DNA of 64,000 nucleotides from Heterohyrax brucei (GCA_028571685.1 CM053144.1:96254171-96318170); one strand, 5' to 3'; positions 12,128 through 23,957 are shown, counted from the stretch's first letter. Notes: generated from the sequence alone by a model not told the origin. A program made the numbers and translations.

Positions 12128-13132
12128 GTGAAAGATTCTACAGGGAAAATATTAAATGCCTCAGGGAACATCAAAAAAAGATGGGAGGAATACACAGAAT
12201 CGTTATACCGGAAAGAACTGGTCGATGATCAGGAACCAATGGTAGTGAAGGAAGAAGTCAAAGCCTCACTGAAGGCATTGGCAAAAACAAGGCTTCAGGA
12301 ATTGATAGAATATCACTTGCGATTTCAAGAAACAGATGCAGCGCTGGAAGTGCTCACTCATCTGTGCCAAGAAATTTGGAGGACAGCTAGCTGGCCAACT
12401 GACTGGAAGAGATCCATATTTATGCACATTCCAAAGAAAGGTGATCCAACTGAATGTGGAAATTACCAAACAATGTCGTTTATACCACACACAAGTAAAA
12501 TTTTGTTCAAGGTCTTTCAAAAGTGACTGCAATAGTATATTGACAAGGAACTTCCAGAAATTCAAGATGGATTCATAGCAATATGTCAAACCCAGGATAT
12601 CATCGCTGATGTCAGATGGATCTTGGCCGGAAGCAGAGAATACTAGAATGATAATTACCTGTGTTTTATCAACTATGCAAAGGCATGTGACTGTGTGGAT
12701 CATAATAGATTATGGCTGACATTGAAGAGAATGTGAATTGTAGAACACTTAATTGTGTTTGGCTTGGCAAAGAATCTGTATATGGATCAAGAGGCCGTCA
12801 CACACACAAACAGAACAAGGGGACATTGCACAGTTTAAAGTCAGTAAATGTGTGTATCAGGGTTGTATCCTTTCACCATACCTTTTCAATTTGTATGCCA
12901 AGCAAATAATCCAAGAAGATGGGTTCTCCAAAGAAGAATGTGGCATCGGGATGGAGGAGGACTTATTAACAATCTGCCTTATGCAGATGACACCATGTTA
13001 CTTGCTGGAAATGAAGAAGATTTGAAACACTTACTGATGAAGATAAAAAAGAATAGCCTTCAGTATGGACTGCACCCCAGCATCAAGCAAACAAAATCTT
13101 CACAACTGGACCAGGAAGCAACATCATGGTAA
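12128..13132 (+). pseudogene. RTE reverse transcriptase remnant, several frames
   Basis: The first frame (12128-12526) carries the linker and fingers region (SWPTDWKRSIFMHIPKKGDP is the recognisable RTE motif). A later frame (12848-13132) carries LINNLPYADDTMLLAGNEED, with the YADD catalytic motif intact. At least two frameshifts separate them, so no continuous enzyme remains. Confidence 0.85.
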
Positions 13133-13567
13133 ATGGAGAAAGGATTGAGGTTACCAAGGATTTCATTTTACTTAGGTCCACAATCAACACTCATGGATGC
13201 AACAGACAAGAAATCAAATGATGCATTACATTTGGGAAATCAGCTGCAAGGGACCTCTTTAAAATATTGAAAGGTAAAGATGTCACCTTGAAGACTTAAG
13301 GTGTGCCAGATCCAAGTCATGGTATTTTCAATCACATCATATGCATGCAAAAGCTGGACAATGAATAAGGAAGACAGAAGAAGAATTGATGCCTTTGAAT
13401 TGTGGTGTTGAAGAAGACTATTGAATGTACCACAGACTGCCAAAGTAACAAATCTGGTCTGGAAGAAGCACTACCAGAGTATCCCTTGAAGCAAAGACTA
13501 TGTCTTGCATAATGTTGTTAGGAGGGATCAGTCCTGGAGAAGGACGTCATGCTTGATAGAGTGAAGG

Positions 13568-13573
13568 GTCAGT
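13568..13573. repeat. Target-site duplication GTCAGT (left)
   Basis: GTCAGT directly precedes the LTR and is repeated exactly at 14557-14562. The sequence belongs to the host RTE element, which resumes after the LTR. Confidence 0.9.
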
Positions 13574-14556
13574 TGCCAAGGTCTGTCACCCACAAAAGCC
13601 CCTGTAGACAAAGTCACAAGCTTCTGTGATGGCAGGTGGAGGCATCTTACCTGTGACATGTTTTTGGCCTACTGTCCCTGATAATATTTTGCTTCCTAAT
13701 TAAATCTTCCTCAAAAAGTACCCTCACCTCTCCAGGCACGATGATCAAGGAGGATGCCTTCTAAGAGGGGCTTTACGACCCCCTCGGCTTATAAAACTAT
13801 ATTGGGACTATCTGACCAGGAACTTCTAGGGAAAAGAGCTCGGAGGAACGAATTTCAATACAGCACGCCTGAAGGCACCGAGGCCTGTTCAGCTCCGCTG
13901 GCTTCCCCCAACTGCATCTCCCCCACTTTTCCACATATGAACCACAAGTTTGCAGAAAAACCCTTGAAAGGCTTCCCAAGGACAATTCTGCACACAGCCC
14001 TTAAAGCTATACAAGCATCTCACTCCCTACAGCAAAAAGATAGATAAACTCCCAAGTTCATTATACTTGGTATGACAAATGAATAAACACTAAAGGTTGG
14101 GGGACAATGGACACTTACTATCTACACAGGAAGAGATAAAATGAAACCTTAGAGAAGCAAATAGAGACAGCTAAATAATGAAGCTTTGAGGAGTCTACCC
14201 TTCTGTGCCTTTCACCTTGAGGTACGAATAGAACCATTAAGTTCAAAGCATAACTTTGTTTTCACTGCCATTTATCACTACAAACACCTGCCTCAGGCCA
14301 TTATCCAAAAAGCTTTGACAATTAACTAGAAAAAGAAGAGCACAAGGGGTCGGTTTCTTGTTAGCCAATAGCTTATATGATAAAAGAAATAGGGTAAAAA
14401 TCATGTCACTTCATCTATAAAAAATAAAGACAGACAGACCTTTACAGGCTGCCTTTCTCCAAAACTCTTTCCTGTCTCTCTCAATTCATTTCCTCGCTGA
14501 CGCCTTTCCCTCCATCTGTGGGGTCCCCAAAAAGATGTCGGGGCTGGCTCCCGGCA
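13574..14556 (+). mobile_element. Solo endogenous-retrovirus LTR, 983 bp
   Basis: The element begins TGCCAAGG and ends CCCGGCA, so it has TG...CA termini, and it is flanked by perfect 6-bp duplications. It contains a TATA-like box (14416-14422) overlapping an AATAAA signal (14423-14428). No internal retroviral sequence remains, as expected after LTR-LTR recombination. A relative on the minus strand lies at 56091-57063. The 6-bp duplication suggests class II (betaretrovirus-like) or a class with similar integrase habits; the class is inference. The open frame at 13754-14047 shows no known domain. Confidence 0.9.
14416..14428 (+). promoter_or_regulatory. TATA box and polyadenylation signal of the LTR
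   Basis: TATAAAA runs into AATAAA within 13 bases. The same arrangement is seen on the minus strand in the related LTR at 56220-56231, so it looks like a family feature. Confidence 0.65.
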
Positions 14557-14562
14557 GTCAGT
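14557..14562. repeat. Target-site duplication GTCAGT (right)
   Basis: Exact copy of 13568-13573; the RTE sequence continues directly after it. Confidence 0.9.
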
Positions 14563-14725
14563 GAAAGAGTAAGACCCTCGATGAGATGGACTGACACAGG
14601 GACCCCAACAATGGGCTTAAGCATAAAAATGAATGTGGACATGGCTCAAGACTGGGCAGTGTTTCATTCTGTGATGGATAGGGTTGCTATGAGTTACAAC
14701 TGACTCAATAACATCTAACAACAAC

Positions 14726-15794
14726 AGTTATTGAAGCCAGTTTGCAAAATGTAAGTCCATCTGAAACCATTCGGTACTTCCCCATGTTTCCTCCAGTTTT
14801 ATATGCTGAAGTACAATGAAACACCAGGGAGGTCAGAGGAAAGTCATTGAGACATTCTGAAGCACTGTGCTTTACCTCGAGAAAGAAAACCTGGATTCAT
14901 AGTTGGAAGAACGTGGGTTCAAACACTGTGAGTCACTTGTTAACTACAACCTTGAGTAATTTATTTAAGTTACAGGTGCCTCATTTTGTAATCTGTTGAA
15001 ACTTTTGTTATAATACCTAACGCATGAGATTATGATGGGAATAATAATCTGGCAAATAGTATGTACTTACGATTTTTCTATGTGCCACCTGGCACATAGT
15101 AGGTACTTAAGGTTTTTCTTACGTGGAATAACTAAACATACTGAACAACTATGTAATATCTAAACATAGTAGATCTAAGCTTTGAACACTTCGTCACATT
15201 ATGTTTTTACTCATCTGTATAAGGTCTCATCAGTTTCCTCTAAAATTTGAATCTTTCTTTGCTTATTTCAAATGTTCTTTTAAAACAAACATGACTCCCG
15301 AGGATAGAAAAAGCATATATATATATATATATATATGTTTAGTTCTGACATCTGTATGGGCACCCAGATGCTAGCATCATAGATATTTCTTGAATAAATA
15401 TTATAAATAGGACTTTACTGTTTTGATAAACTATTTTTCTGCTGCTCTAATTTCTCATTTTGATCAGCAGTGAAAGAAAATACCTAGATGGGTTTGTCAT
15501 GTCTCATCCATCATCAAAAATGAGTAAGAAATCTGAATAAGAATCTCCAGGTACTTCCATTAAGTCAGTTGTTTCTATAATCATGCTTCTTCATTGTTTT
15601 CTGAGTTCTTTCAAATTTGATGCAAATATAATCCAAAAGAAGTGACAAGAAAACAGTTAAATTTACTAGCTTCAGAAAGAAGTAAGGCTTATCTGAGTCC
15701 TCAAGCCATGGTTCTGCACTTAGCTCGATAGTACCTAAAGCATTAATGAACACAAAAGAGGCACGAGTAGTTAAATAACTCAATACATTAAAAA
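14726..15794 (+). other. Unique DNA with a MIR and a (TA)n microsatellite
   Basis: A MIR is likely at 14885-15125 (gaacgtgggttcaaacactg, then 'aatctggcaaatagtatgta'); its end 'cacctggcacatagtaggta' is typical. A perfect (TA) run occupies about 15317-15336. The remainder is unrecognised. Confidence 0.6.
15317..15336. repeat. (TA)n microsatellite
   Basis: About ten uninterrupted TA units. Confidence 0.9.
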
Positions 15795-15920
15795 ACAAAC
15801 AGACAAAACCCCAAACCAAACCCATTGCCATGGAGTTGATTCTGACTCATTAGAGATCCTATAGGCCCAATGCATCGGTGATTAAAAGGCTGAGGGATTT
15901 TTGAACTAAGGAACGTGTCT
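15795..15920 (-). mobile_element. AfroSINE, decayed or partial
   Basis: The reversed tail 'aaacccattgccatggagtt' and 'gattctgactcattagagat' are clear; the head region (ggtgattaaaaggctgaggg) is barely recognisable. Confidence 0.7.
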
Positions 15921-16158
15921 GGATTTTAAATGTGAAATCAAAAATATATAATGTTTAGGCTATTACAAATAGGAAAGCATTATGTTTTTTTGTTTCCCTG
16001 GAAAGGTTTTTCTGAATATGATGATTGTGTGTATTGTCCTACTCCTGAGTAGTAGGACAGAGAAAATTGGCAAAAGTTCAGCTTTATTGTTTCCTTATTA
16101 GGTGGTAGTTGTAAGCCAGCTAAAACAAACAAACGAATATTAGTTTTTAATTCAGTAA
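15921..16158. other. Unique DNA
   Basis: Nothing recognised. Confidence 0.4.
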
Positions 16159-16205
16159 GTCTGTTTTGAGTCGGATCCGACTCGACGGCACTTGGCTTGA
16201 CTGGC
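16159..16205 (-). mobile_element. SINE fragment with a 16-bp perfect palindrome
   Basis: The stretch holds GAGTCGGATCCGACTC at 16168-16183, which equals its own reverse complement. It is followed by 'gacggcacttggcttgac'. The opposite-orientation copy at 43645-43690 shares both the palindrome and the adjoining 'gccaagtgcc'. It is a piece of an AfroSINE/RTE tail-like sequence. Confidence 0.6.
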
Positions 16206-16644
16206 AAGTCTGTTTTGATGCCTCAGTTCTGCTACTTACCTACCATCAAAGCATGTTAAGCTTCATTTTCTCTCTAGTCCTACTACTGGAAGTCTGCGAT
16301 CATGACCTTGATGTAAGTATGAATACAGCCACGATGGCAGAGTCTACTACTGCCTTCACAGCTCATCTCCACAGCCTGCAACCCTTCCCCTAGACCCTGC
16401 TGTCTTGGAAGCCGGGTAGAATGTAATATTTGGAATGGGTGGAGTGTGAGGGCCCTCAAAATGCTCCTTTTGAAAATAATCTTTGAAGTATTCCTGTTAA
16501 AAGTTGCATAAAAAACTGGGTTGAAAATTTCCAAATTAAAGTGAAACTTCTCTTTATGCTGTATCTCTTTGTTCTTGTAGGAAAGTAATTCTTTTAACTG
16601 GAATTCTAGTGATTTGGTTTCTAAGAGTTCTCATTTGGTTAACT
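16206..16644. other. Unique DNA
   Basis: Open frames at 16166-16393 (plus) and 16283-16534 (minus) resemble no protein I know. Confidence 0.4.
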
Positions 16645-16794
16645 GAAAATCCATTGCTGTCAAGTAGATTTTGACTCACAGTGACACTATAGGTCACAAT
16701 AGAATTGCCTCATAGGATTTCCAAGGAGAAGCTAGTAGATTCGACCTGCTGACCTTTTGGTTAGCAGCCAAGCTCTTTAACCACTTTGCTACCT
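16645..16794 (-). mobile_element. AfroSINE
   Basis: Reversed tail 'ccattgctgtcaagtagatt', core 'atttccaaggagaagctagt', and reversed head 'ccttttggttagcagccaag' to 'ttaaccactttgctacc'. First of three minus-strand copies in 770 bp. Confidence 0.9.
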
Positions 16795-16869
16795 ACATTA
16801 GTCAGTTCTGAATTAATCAGACTGAAACTGAATTTGTATTTTTCCAACCACTTACATCTAAAGTCACTA

Positions 16870-17049
16870 AACCCACACCTCCCTCAATCCCCAAAAACCC
16901 ACTGCTGTTGAGTTGGGTCAGACTTGTAGTGACTCCAGAGGTCAGGGTAGAACTGCCCCGTAGTTTCCAAGGAGCACCTGGCAGATTTGAACTGCTGACC
17001 TTTTGGTTAGCAGATGCAGCACTTAACCCAATATGCCACCAGGGTTTCC
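16870..17049 (-). mobile_element. AfroSINE with target-site duplication
   Basis: A complete copy from 'cccactgctgttgagttggg' to 'tatgccaccagggtttcc'. Flanks TCTAAAGTCACTA (16857-16869) and TCTAAAGTCATTA (17050-17062) differ by one base and form a convincing duplication. Confidence 0.92.
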
Positions 17050-17240
17050 TCTAAAGTCATTAGCAAGTTTTAAAAAATCATGATAATTATGTTCACCTCA
17101 GTATGGGGCTTTACTGGAAACAACATTAATTAATTTAAGCATAGTGCCTTTCTTTTAATAAAATGTTTATCATTGGTAAAGAATTAAAAGTTTTTGTTTA
17201 GCTTTTAAGTGGGTTTTGTATTTGTCCCAAGTATTCTTCT

Positions 17241-17407
17241 ATCATTCATAAAAAATACTTGTTGCTGCTGAGTCAATTCTGACTTGTAGCAACCATACAG
17301 AAGAGAGTAGAACTGCCCCATATAGTGTCCAAGGAATGCCTGGCAGATTTGAACTCCCAGCCTTTTGGTTAGCAGCCATAGCTCTTAACAACTATGCCAC
17401 CAGGGAG
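17241..17407 (-). mobile_element. AfroSINE
   Basis: Complete minus-strand copy ending 'ctatgccaccaggg'. ATTCTTCT occurs on both sides (17233-17240 and 17408-17415) as a short probable duplication. Confidence 0.9.
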
Positions 17408-18258
17408 ATTCTTCTTGTGATCAAAATCCATAGGGTTACTCTTGGCATTCTCGGGTAGCATAGAACCATGAAGTACACACACCATATGGTCACACTGAGT
17501 CCCTGAGTCCAGTCCACTTCTGTCCAAAGAGTTGACCTCAGTAGGGTTTTCTGGTCAGGGGCAGCAGCAGGTCTAGGGGCCATGCTCTCAGGGGATCCCT
17601 CAGGCCATTGGGCCATCAATTGTGGTCTTTCAGTAGAGTTCTTGAGGTGCACCCCTGTTTTCCTCATGTTGCCACAGGGACTCAGCATTGTGTGCCCTAT
17701 CACAGCTGTATTTGGTGGTGGCCGGGCACCATTTGGTTCTTCTGGTCACATGTTGATACAGTCACCCATTCACATAGGTCTTTCTGTCTGCTGGGTTCTT
17801 TTTTCCTCATGTGTTTGTTGATCTCAGGGATCATCTGTTGTGGATGAGTTGCGACCATTTGGTGTATGTCAGATGGCAGCTTGCTAGCTTTTAAGACCCC
17901 AGGCACCACTCACCGGTATGGGGTACAGAAGACTCTCTTAGCAATAGGGTGGTTAGGCCAATTGAGCTTAATGTCCCCCGAGAGCATGGTCCCCAGTGCT
18001 CGCACCTGCTACTCTATCCTTGCAGTATTAGGATAAGATTAGAAGAGTTTTCAGCTTATGTTGAAGTCCAGTTAAGTTGATCTACTTTCTACTGTGTGCC
18101 GTCACTGCGTTCACCCAACCAAATTTCTTCAACTATGTAATCTATGACCAACCCTTGTCCTCCCTGCCCACCCTTGTAGTCATCAAAGTCTTCTGTACAG
18201 AAGTCTATTTTTTAAGTCCTTATAGCAGGGGTCTCATACAATATTTGTCCTTTTTCCT

Positions 18259-18456
18259 CTAACTGATTTCTCTCAACATAATGTCTTCCAATTGAAACCA
18301 GATTATGAGATGCTGCCAAAAATCATTATTGTTCTTCATCATTGCATAGTGTTCTATTGAGTATATGTACCATAGTTTGTTTACCCATTTATCTGGTGTT
18401 GGGCTTCCAGGTTGATTCCATCTTTTTGCTATTGTGGACTGTGCTACAATAAACAT
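18259..18456 (-). pseudogene. L1 ORF2 C-terminal remnant
   Basis: The 65-codon piece contains FIVAQSTIAKRWNQPGSPT and WYIYSIEHYAMMKNNNDFW, typical of the L1 ORF2 protein C-terminus. The same segment occurs in the younger copy at 47442-47774. Upstream parts of ORF2 (to about 22050) are scattered over broken frames. Confidence 0.9.
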
Positions 18457-19869
18457 TCATATGCATGTATCTGTCTGTGTGACAGCCTTTGCATCTCTAG
18501 GAAATATTCTTAGCAGTGGGATTACTGGATCAAATGGTATATCTATTTCCAACTTTTTAAGGATGTGCCAAATTGCTTTCCAAAGAAGTTGTACCATTTT
18601 GCAATCTAGCCAGCGGTGTAGGAGAGTTCCGATCTCTCCACAGCCTCTCCAACATTTGTTTTGGTTTTTTTTTTTGGACCATGGCCAACCTTGCTAGGAT
18701 GAGATGGTATCTCATCATAGTTTTGATTTGGATTTCTCTGATAGCCAGTGATCATGAGCATTTCCTCATGTGTCTTTTGGATGTCCTCTTTGGTGAAGTG
18801 TTTGTCCATCTCCCTTGCCCATCACTTAACTGGGTTACTTACTTTCTTGTTGTTCATGTTTTGCAGTACCTTGCAGATTATGGTGATCAGACATAGGTCC
18901 AACATGTAGTTGCCAAATGTGTTTTCCCATTCTTTAGGTGGTCTTTTGAATCTTTTGATAAAGTCTTTGGATGAGCAAAAATGTTAGATTCTTAGTAGTT
19001 CCCATTTATTTTCTCTTCTGTTGATTGTGCTTTGTCTAAACTTTGTATTAAAACTTCCCTTGTTGATCTTATTTTTTCTTGCATGACCTTTATTATTTTA
19101 GGTTTGATATTTAGATCTTTGATCCATTTTGAGTTAGTTTTTGTGAAAGGTGTGAGATGTGGGTCATGTTTCTATTTTTTGCAGATGAATATACAGTTTT
19201 GCCAGCACCATGTGTTAGAGACTGTTTTTATCCCAGTTTAAAATCTTAGAGCCTTTGTCAAATATCAACTGTTCATAAGAGGATGGTGGCATCTCTGGTG
19301 TCTCATCTCTGTTCCATTAGTCTATGTCTCTTTTTGTACCAGTACCAGGCTCTTTTGGCTACTGTGGCAGTGTAATAGGTTCTAAGGTTGGGTAGGGTGA
19401 GGCCTCCCACTGTGTTCCCCTTCTTTAGCAATGCTTTATACATCTAGAGCTTCTTCCCTTTCCAAACAAAGTTGGTGATTTGTTTCTGCATGTCACTAAA
19501 AAGTGATACTGGAATTTGCATTTTATAAGTAGATTGCTTTGGGTAAAATAGACATTTTCACAATGCTAAGTCTTCTTATCCATGAGCAGGGTAGGTTTCT
19601 TCATTTATGTAAGTGTCTTTTGGTTTCCTGCAGTAAGGTCTTGTAGTTCTGTCTGTATAGATCTCTTATTTCTCTAGTTAGATTTATTCCTAAATATTTT
19701 ACCTTCTTGGGGGCTATAGTAAATGGTATAGATTTGCTGATTTCTTCTTTGATGAGCTCTTTGTTGGTGTAAAAGAATCCTACTGATTTACTTATGTTTA
19801 TCTTATTTCCTTTGTTGAATGTTGTTGAACTCTTCTATCAGTTTGAGTAGTTTGGTTATGGATTTTTGA

Positions 19870-19910
19870 GGATTCTCTGCATATACAATCATTTTATCTG
19901 CAAATAGGGT
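19870..19910 (-). pseudogene. L1 ORF2 catalytic site, decayed FADD
   Basis: Reversed, this reads [11 protein letters not shown] in place of the L1 reverse transcriptase motif with FADD. The second Asp of the metal-binding pair is Lys. Confidence 0.75.
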
Positions 19911-21651
19911 GATTTTTACTTCTTTTTTTGCCCATGTGGATGCCCTTTATTTCTTTGTCTTGTCTAATTGTTATGACTAGAACCTCTAGTACAATGTTTA
20001 ATAGAAGTAGTGAGAGTGGCATCCTTGTCTAGTTCCTGTACTCAAGGGGAATTCTTCCAGTCTCTCTCCATTCAGGAAGATGTAGGTGGTTGGCTTTGCA
20101 TAGATGCCCCTTATTTTGCTGAGAAATTTCCCTTCTATCCCTGTTTTGCTGAGTGTTTTTAGCATGAATCAATGTTGGACATTGTCAGATGTGTTTTCTG
20201 CATCAATTGACAAAATCAGGTGGTTCTTGTTTGCTGTTTATGTGGTTGATCACATTAATTGTTTTTCTGATGTTGAACCAGCCTTGCATTCCTGTTGTGA
20301 ATCCAACTTGGTCATGATGAATTATTTTTTTAATATGTTATTGAATTCTGTTGGCAAGGATTTTGTTGAAAATTTATGCATCTAGTTTGATGAGTGATTT
20401 TTTTATTTGTGGGATCTTTCCCTTGCTTTGGTATTATGGTTATGCTGGCTTTATAGAATGAATTCGGGAGTATTCTATCCCTTTCTTTGCTGTGAAATAG
20501 TCTCAGTAGTATTGGAATTAACTCTTCTCCAAAAGCTTGGTAGAATTCTGTGGTGAAACAATCCAGGTCAGGACCTTTTTAGTTGGCAGTTTTTTGATGA
20601 CTTTTTCAATCTCTTCCTTTGTGATGAGTTTGTTAAGTTGTTCTGCTTCTCCTTGTCATAATTTTGGTAAGTGATGTGAATCTAGAAATTTGTCCATTTC
20701 CTCTAGGTTTTGAAACCTGTTAGAGTACAGTCTTTTGTAGTATTCTGTTATGATACTTTTGATTTCACCTGCATCTGTTGTGACATCTCCCATCTCATTT
20801 CTTAGTTGTTTTTTTTTGGTTTCCTCTCCTGTTTTTCTTTTGTAAGTTTAGCGAATGGTTTATCACTTTTGTTAATCTTCAAAAAATCAGCTTTTGTTTT
20901 TGTTATTTTTTTTCACTTGTTCTTTTCTTCTCTAATTAATTTAGGTCTGCTCTAATCTTTATTGTCTCGTTTTCTCTGGTGCCTGAGGAGTTCCTCTGAT
21001 GTTGTCCTTCTACTTGTTCAAACTGTAGAGTTAATTCTCTGGTTTGAGTCCTTTCTTCCTTCTGGATGTGTGCACTTGTAGAAACAAATTGACCTCTGAG
21101 GTCTGCTTTGGCTTTATCCCATAGATTCTGGTGGGATGTTTTCACTCTCATTTGATTCCATAAATTTTGTTTGCATTCTTGATTTCTTTTATAACCCATG
21201 GCTTTTTGAGCAAAGTGTTCAGTTTCCATGAGTTCAAATTTCTGCCTATGTTTTTTTCTGCTGTTGATTTGACCCTTTATGGCTTTATGGTCTGTGAAGA
21301 TGCTTTGCAATAATTCAGTGGTTTGCATTCGGTTGAGACTTGCTTTATGTCCTAACAATGGTTTATTCTGGAAAAATGTTCTATGTGCACTGGAGAAAAA
21401 GGTGTACTTATCTATTGATGGATAAAAATTTCAGTATATGTCGACAAAGTCTAATTGGTTCACTGTTGCAATAAAATCTTCTATGTCTTTACCAAGCTGT
21501 TTTCTAGATGATCTGTCCATTACTGAAAGTGGAGTTTTGATGTCTCCAACTATTATTGTGCAGTGATAAATCTCATTTTTCAATATAGTCAGTGTTTGTT
21601 TGATGTATTTAGATACTGTACTTTAGGTGAATAAACATTTACTATCGTTAT

Positions 21652-21810
21652 GTGGTGCAGTGGGTCAAGTGCTACCACTGCTAACCAAAAGGTCAGCAGT
21701 TCAAATCCACCAGGTGCTCCTTGAATACTCTAGGAGGCAGTTCTACTCTGACTCTAGGGTCACCATGTGTTGGATTTGGCTTGATGGCACTGAGTTTTTT
21801 TTTTTTTTTA
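21652..21810 (+). mobile_element. AfroSINE nested in L1
   Basis: Head 'gtggtgcagtgggtcaagtg', B-box-like 'cagcagttcaaatccac', tail 'gttggatttggcttgatggc' and a poly-T end. ATCGTTAT (21644-21651) and ATTGTTAT (21811-21818) flank it as a duplication with one mismatch; L1 sequence resumes after it. Confidence 0.92.
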
Positions 21811-22501
21811 ATTGTTATACCCTGCTATGTATTGAACATTCCAGCAGTAGTGACCATCTATGACCACAATAGTGGATTTTACATCAAATTCTATTTTATT
21901 TGAGATTAGAGTTGCCAGTCTTACTCTTCTTTGTATGTTAGCTTGGTATGTATTATTCCATCCTTTAATTTTCAGTTTGTTGGTATCTTTGAATCTAAGA
22001 TGTGTTTCTTATTCTTAGCAACATATTGATGTATTGTGTCTTTTGATCCAGGACGTCACTCGCTGTCTCTTTATTGGAGCATTCAGTCCATTTACATTCA
22101 GTGTAATTATTTATAGGTACATGTTTAGTACTGTCATTTTGATGCATTTATTTTAGTGTTGATGTTTTCTGTGTTGCTCTTAATTTTCTGTTTTGGGTCA
22201 TTCTTTATGGGTTGACTTTTCATCTTTTTCAGTGTTGGTTTTATGCATGGTGAGACTCCTGTATTATGTTTCTTGTTTTAATATGCTGCACTATTATTAT
22301 GCTTTGCAGTTACACCTATTATCCCCCTTAATATTCTACGTTTAAAGCTGTTTTTAACTTCTGCATTTTTTAAATTTCCTCTCTATCTGAAAGGAATATA
22401 ACTACTGTAATATATGCCTCTTTTTAGTGTCCTGTTGTCATGTTTTTCGTGATATGATCACTGGTTACCTTCTTTTAGTATTGTAGTTTTGATTCAGCTT
22501 T

Positions 22502-22506
22502 GTCCT
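22502..22506. repeat. Target-site duplication GTCCT (left)
   Basis: GTCCT precedes the provirus and recurs exactly at 24479-24483. Confidence 0.93.
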
Positions 22507-23006
22507 TGTTTTAGTCAGCTAGGGCTGCTCTAACAGAAATACCACAGAGTGGATGGCTTTAACAAAGAAAGATTTATTCTTACACAGTCCGGTAGGTTGC
22601 AAGTCCATATTCAGGGTGTCCGCTCCAGGGAAAGACTTCCCCCTTGACGGCTCTGGAGGAAAGTCCAGTATTGCATCAGTCATTGTCCAGGGAGCGTCCT
22701 AACGCAAGAACCTCTGGTCTGAAGGACGTGCTCTGCTCCCGGTGCTGCTTGCTTGATGGTAGCGAGGTTCTCAAACTGTCCTTGGTTCTTTTTCCTTTTA
22801 TTCCTTGCAAGCTAAAAGCACTAAGGGTGGGGCAAGCCATACTCCAGGGAAACTTCCCCATAGCAGGAATTCACAGCCCCACCCTAATCCTTTAACCTAC
22901 AGGTTAGCAAAATCACACAATGGAGGACAGTCCCAAGATACTGGGAACCACATCCCAGCCACGTGGCTGCACACATTTTTGGGGGGACACAATTCAAACC
23001 ATGATA
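22507..23006 (-). repeat. MaLR-type 3' LTR
   Basis: Compared with the other LTR, differences lie at seven positions: the aggg/agga near its left end, cccccttg/tccccttg, caaactg/caaattg, agcacta/agcatta, ggttag/ggtaag, accacat/accatat and atgata/atgaca. Six are transitions. Confidence 0.93.
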
Positions 23007-23017
23007 TCCCACCCTTT
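23007..23017 (-). promoter_or_regulatory. Polypurine tract of the provirus
   Basis: Read on the minus strand, AAAGGGTGGGA directly precedes the 3' LTR, which is the expected place for the plus-strand primer. Confidence 0.7.
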
Positions 23018-23957
23018 GACAACCCAAAAATCACATCACAAAAACATTTAACACATTCATCTCACCATAGCAAAATTATGTCCATCCATATAACAGAAGT
23101 CTTAAATCAGCTCCAAGTCCAAAATACAAAAACTCTTCTACATCTGTGAAACTTAGAAGGCATTAACAGGCAACAGGCAAGTCAACAGAACACATTACAT
23201 TAGCCCTCAAAGCTTCGGAAATACTCTTACATTTTCTGAGACATTCTACACAACAGCAATGCTCTCCAGACTCTAGGTATCGGCCACACTCTCAGGTTTC
23301 TGAGTGGAGACCTCCAGCCCCGTGCTACAACTTTGCCTTCAAGGCCCACTTGGACAGAAACTCTGTCCCATCGGCTTTAGGAGCACCCTAAGCCCAACTG
23401 AGTGGCAGTTCCACCCTTACGAACACAGCACGCCATGGTTCCACCCTTTCAAACCCCTGAGGTCATGGCCATACCTCTTGAGACTGAGGCAGCTCAGCTT
23501 CTCAGGCTATTTGTCTCTTCAGCGTCAGCTTCCTATGGCCGCATGGCCCGGGCCTCAGGCCCACATCTGCCCTGCCGGGCAAGTGTTCCAAAGCTCTGTA
23601 GCTCCACTGGTTTAAGTGCCCGGAGGCACCCCACTCTTGCTGGAAAGCGTCCTGCCCAAAGGCACTCAACTCTCTCACTCGGTGGGTCAGCAAGGCCAGC
23701 TCCACCGATTCAAGTGCCCAGAGGCACCCCGTTCCGCGAGGAAAACTCTGCGCAGGCACTGACCTCTCTCGCTCCACGGGTCGGCTCCAGCGCTGCCTCT
23801 GGTTCTGCTGCTGCCTCTGGTTCTGCTGCTGCCACTGCTGCTGCTGCCGGTCCTCGGTTGTTTCTCACCATCTGCGCCTTCTTCGTTCCTTCTGAATCTT
23901 CTATCCATTCGCAGTTTCAAAGTGGCTTCCACATTTTAGGTATTTGCTAGAGCAGCA

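Larger units (their letters stand above)
11052..14725 (+). mobile_element. Long RTE-type LINE, split by a solo LTR
   Basis: This is the longest RTE copy in the window: about 2.5 kb before and 0.16 kb after a 983-bp LTR insertion at 13574-14556. It runs from the apurinic endonuclease domain, through reverse transcriptase, to the 3' end 'taacatctaacaacaacag'. It lacks the 5' UTR and is broken by many stops and frameshifts. Its 3' sequence before the tail (gttgctatgagttacaactg) resembles the tail of the AfroSINEs, which fits the idea that the SINE uses RTE enzymes. Confidence 0.92.

Noticed and set aside
2007-13132. YADD reverse transcriptases as a retron, diversity-generating system or telomerase-like gene
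   Set aside because: The flanking endonuclease, C-terminal region and (caa)n ends identify RTE LINEs, all of them broken.
23402-23950. 182-codon frame as a retroviral gag-like gene
   Set aside because: It is antisense to the provirus, low in complexity (Ala/Ser-rich from gctgct repeats) and lacks any gag motif.
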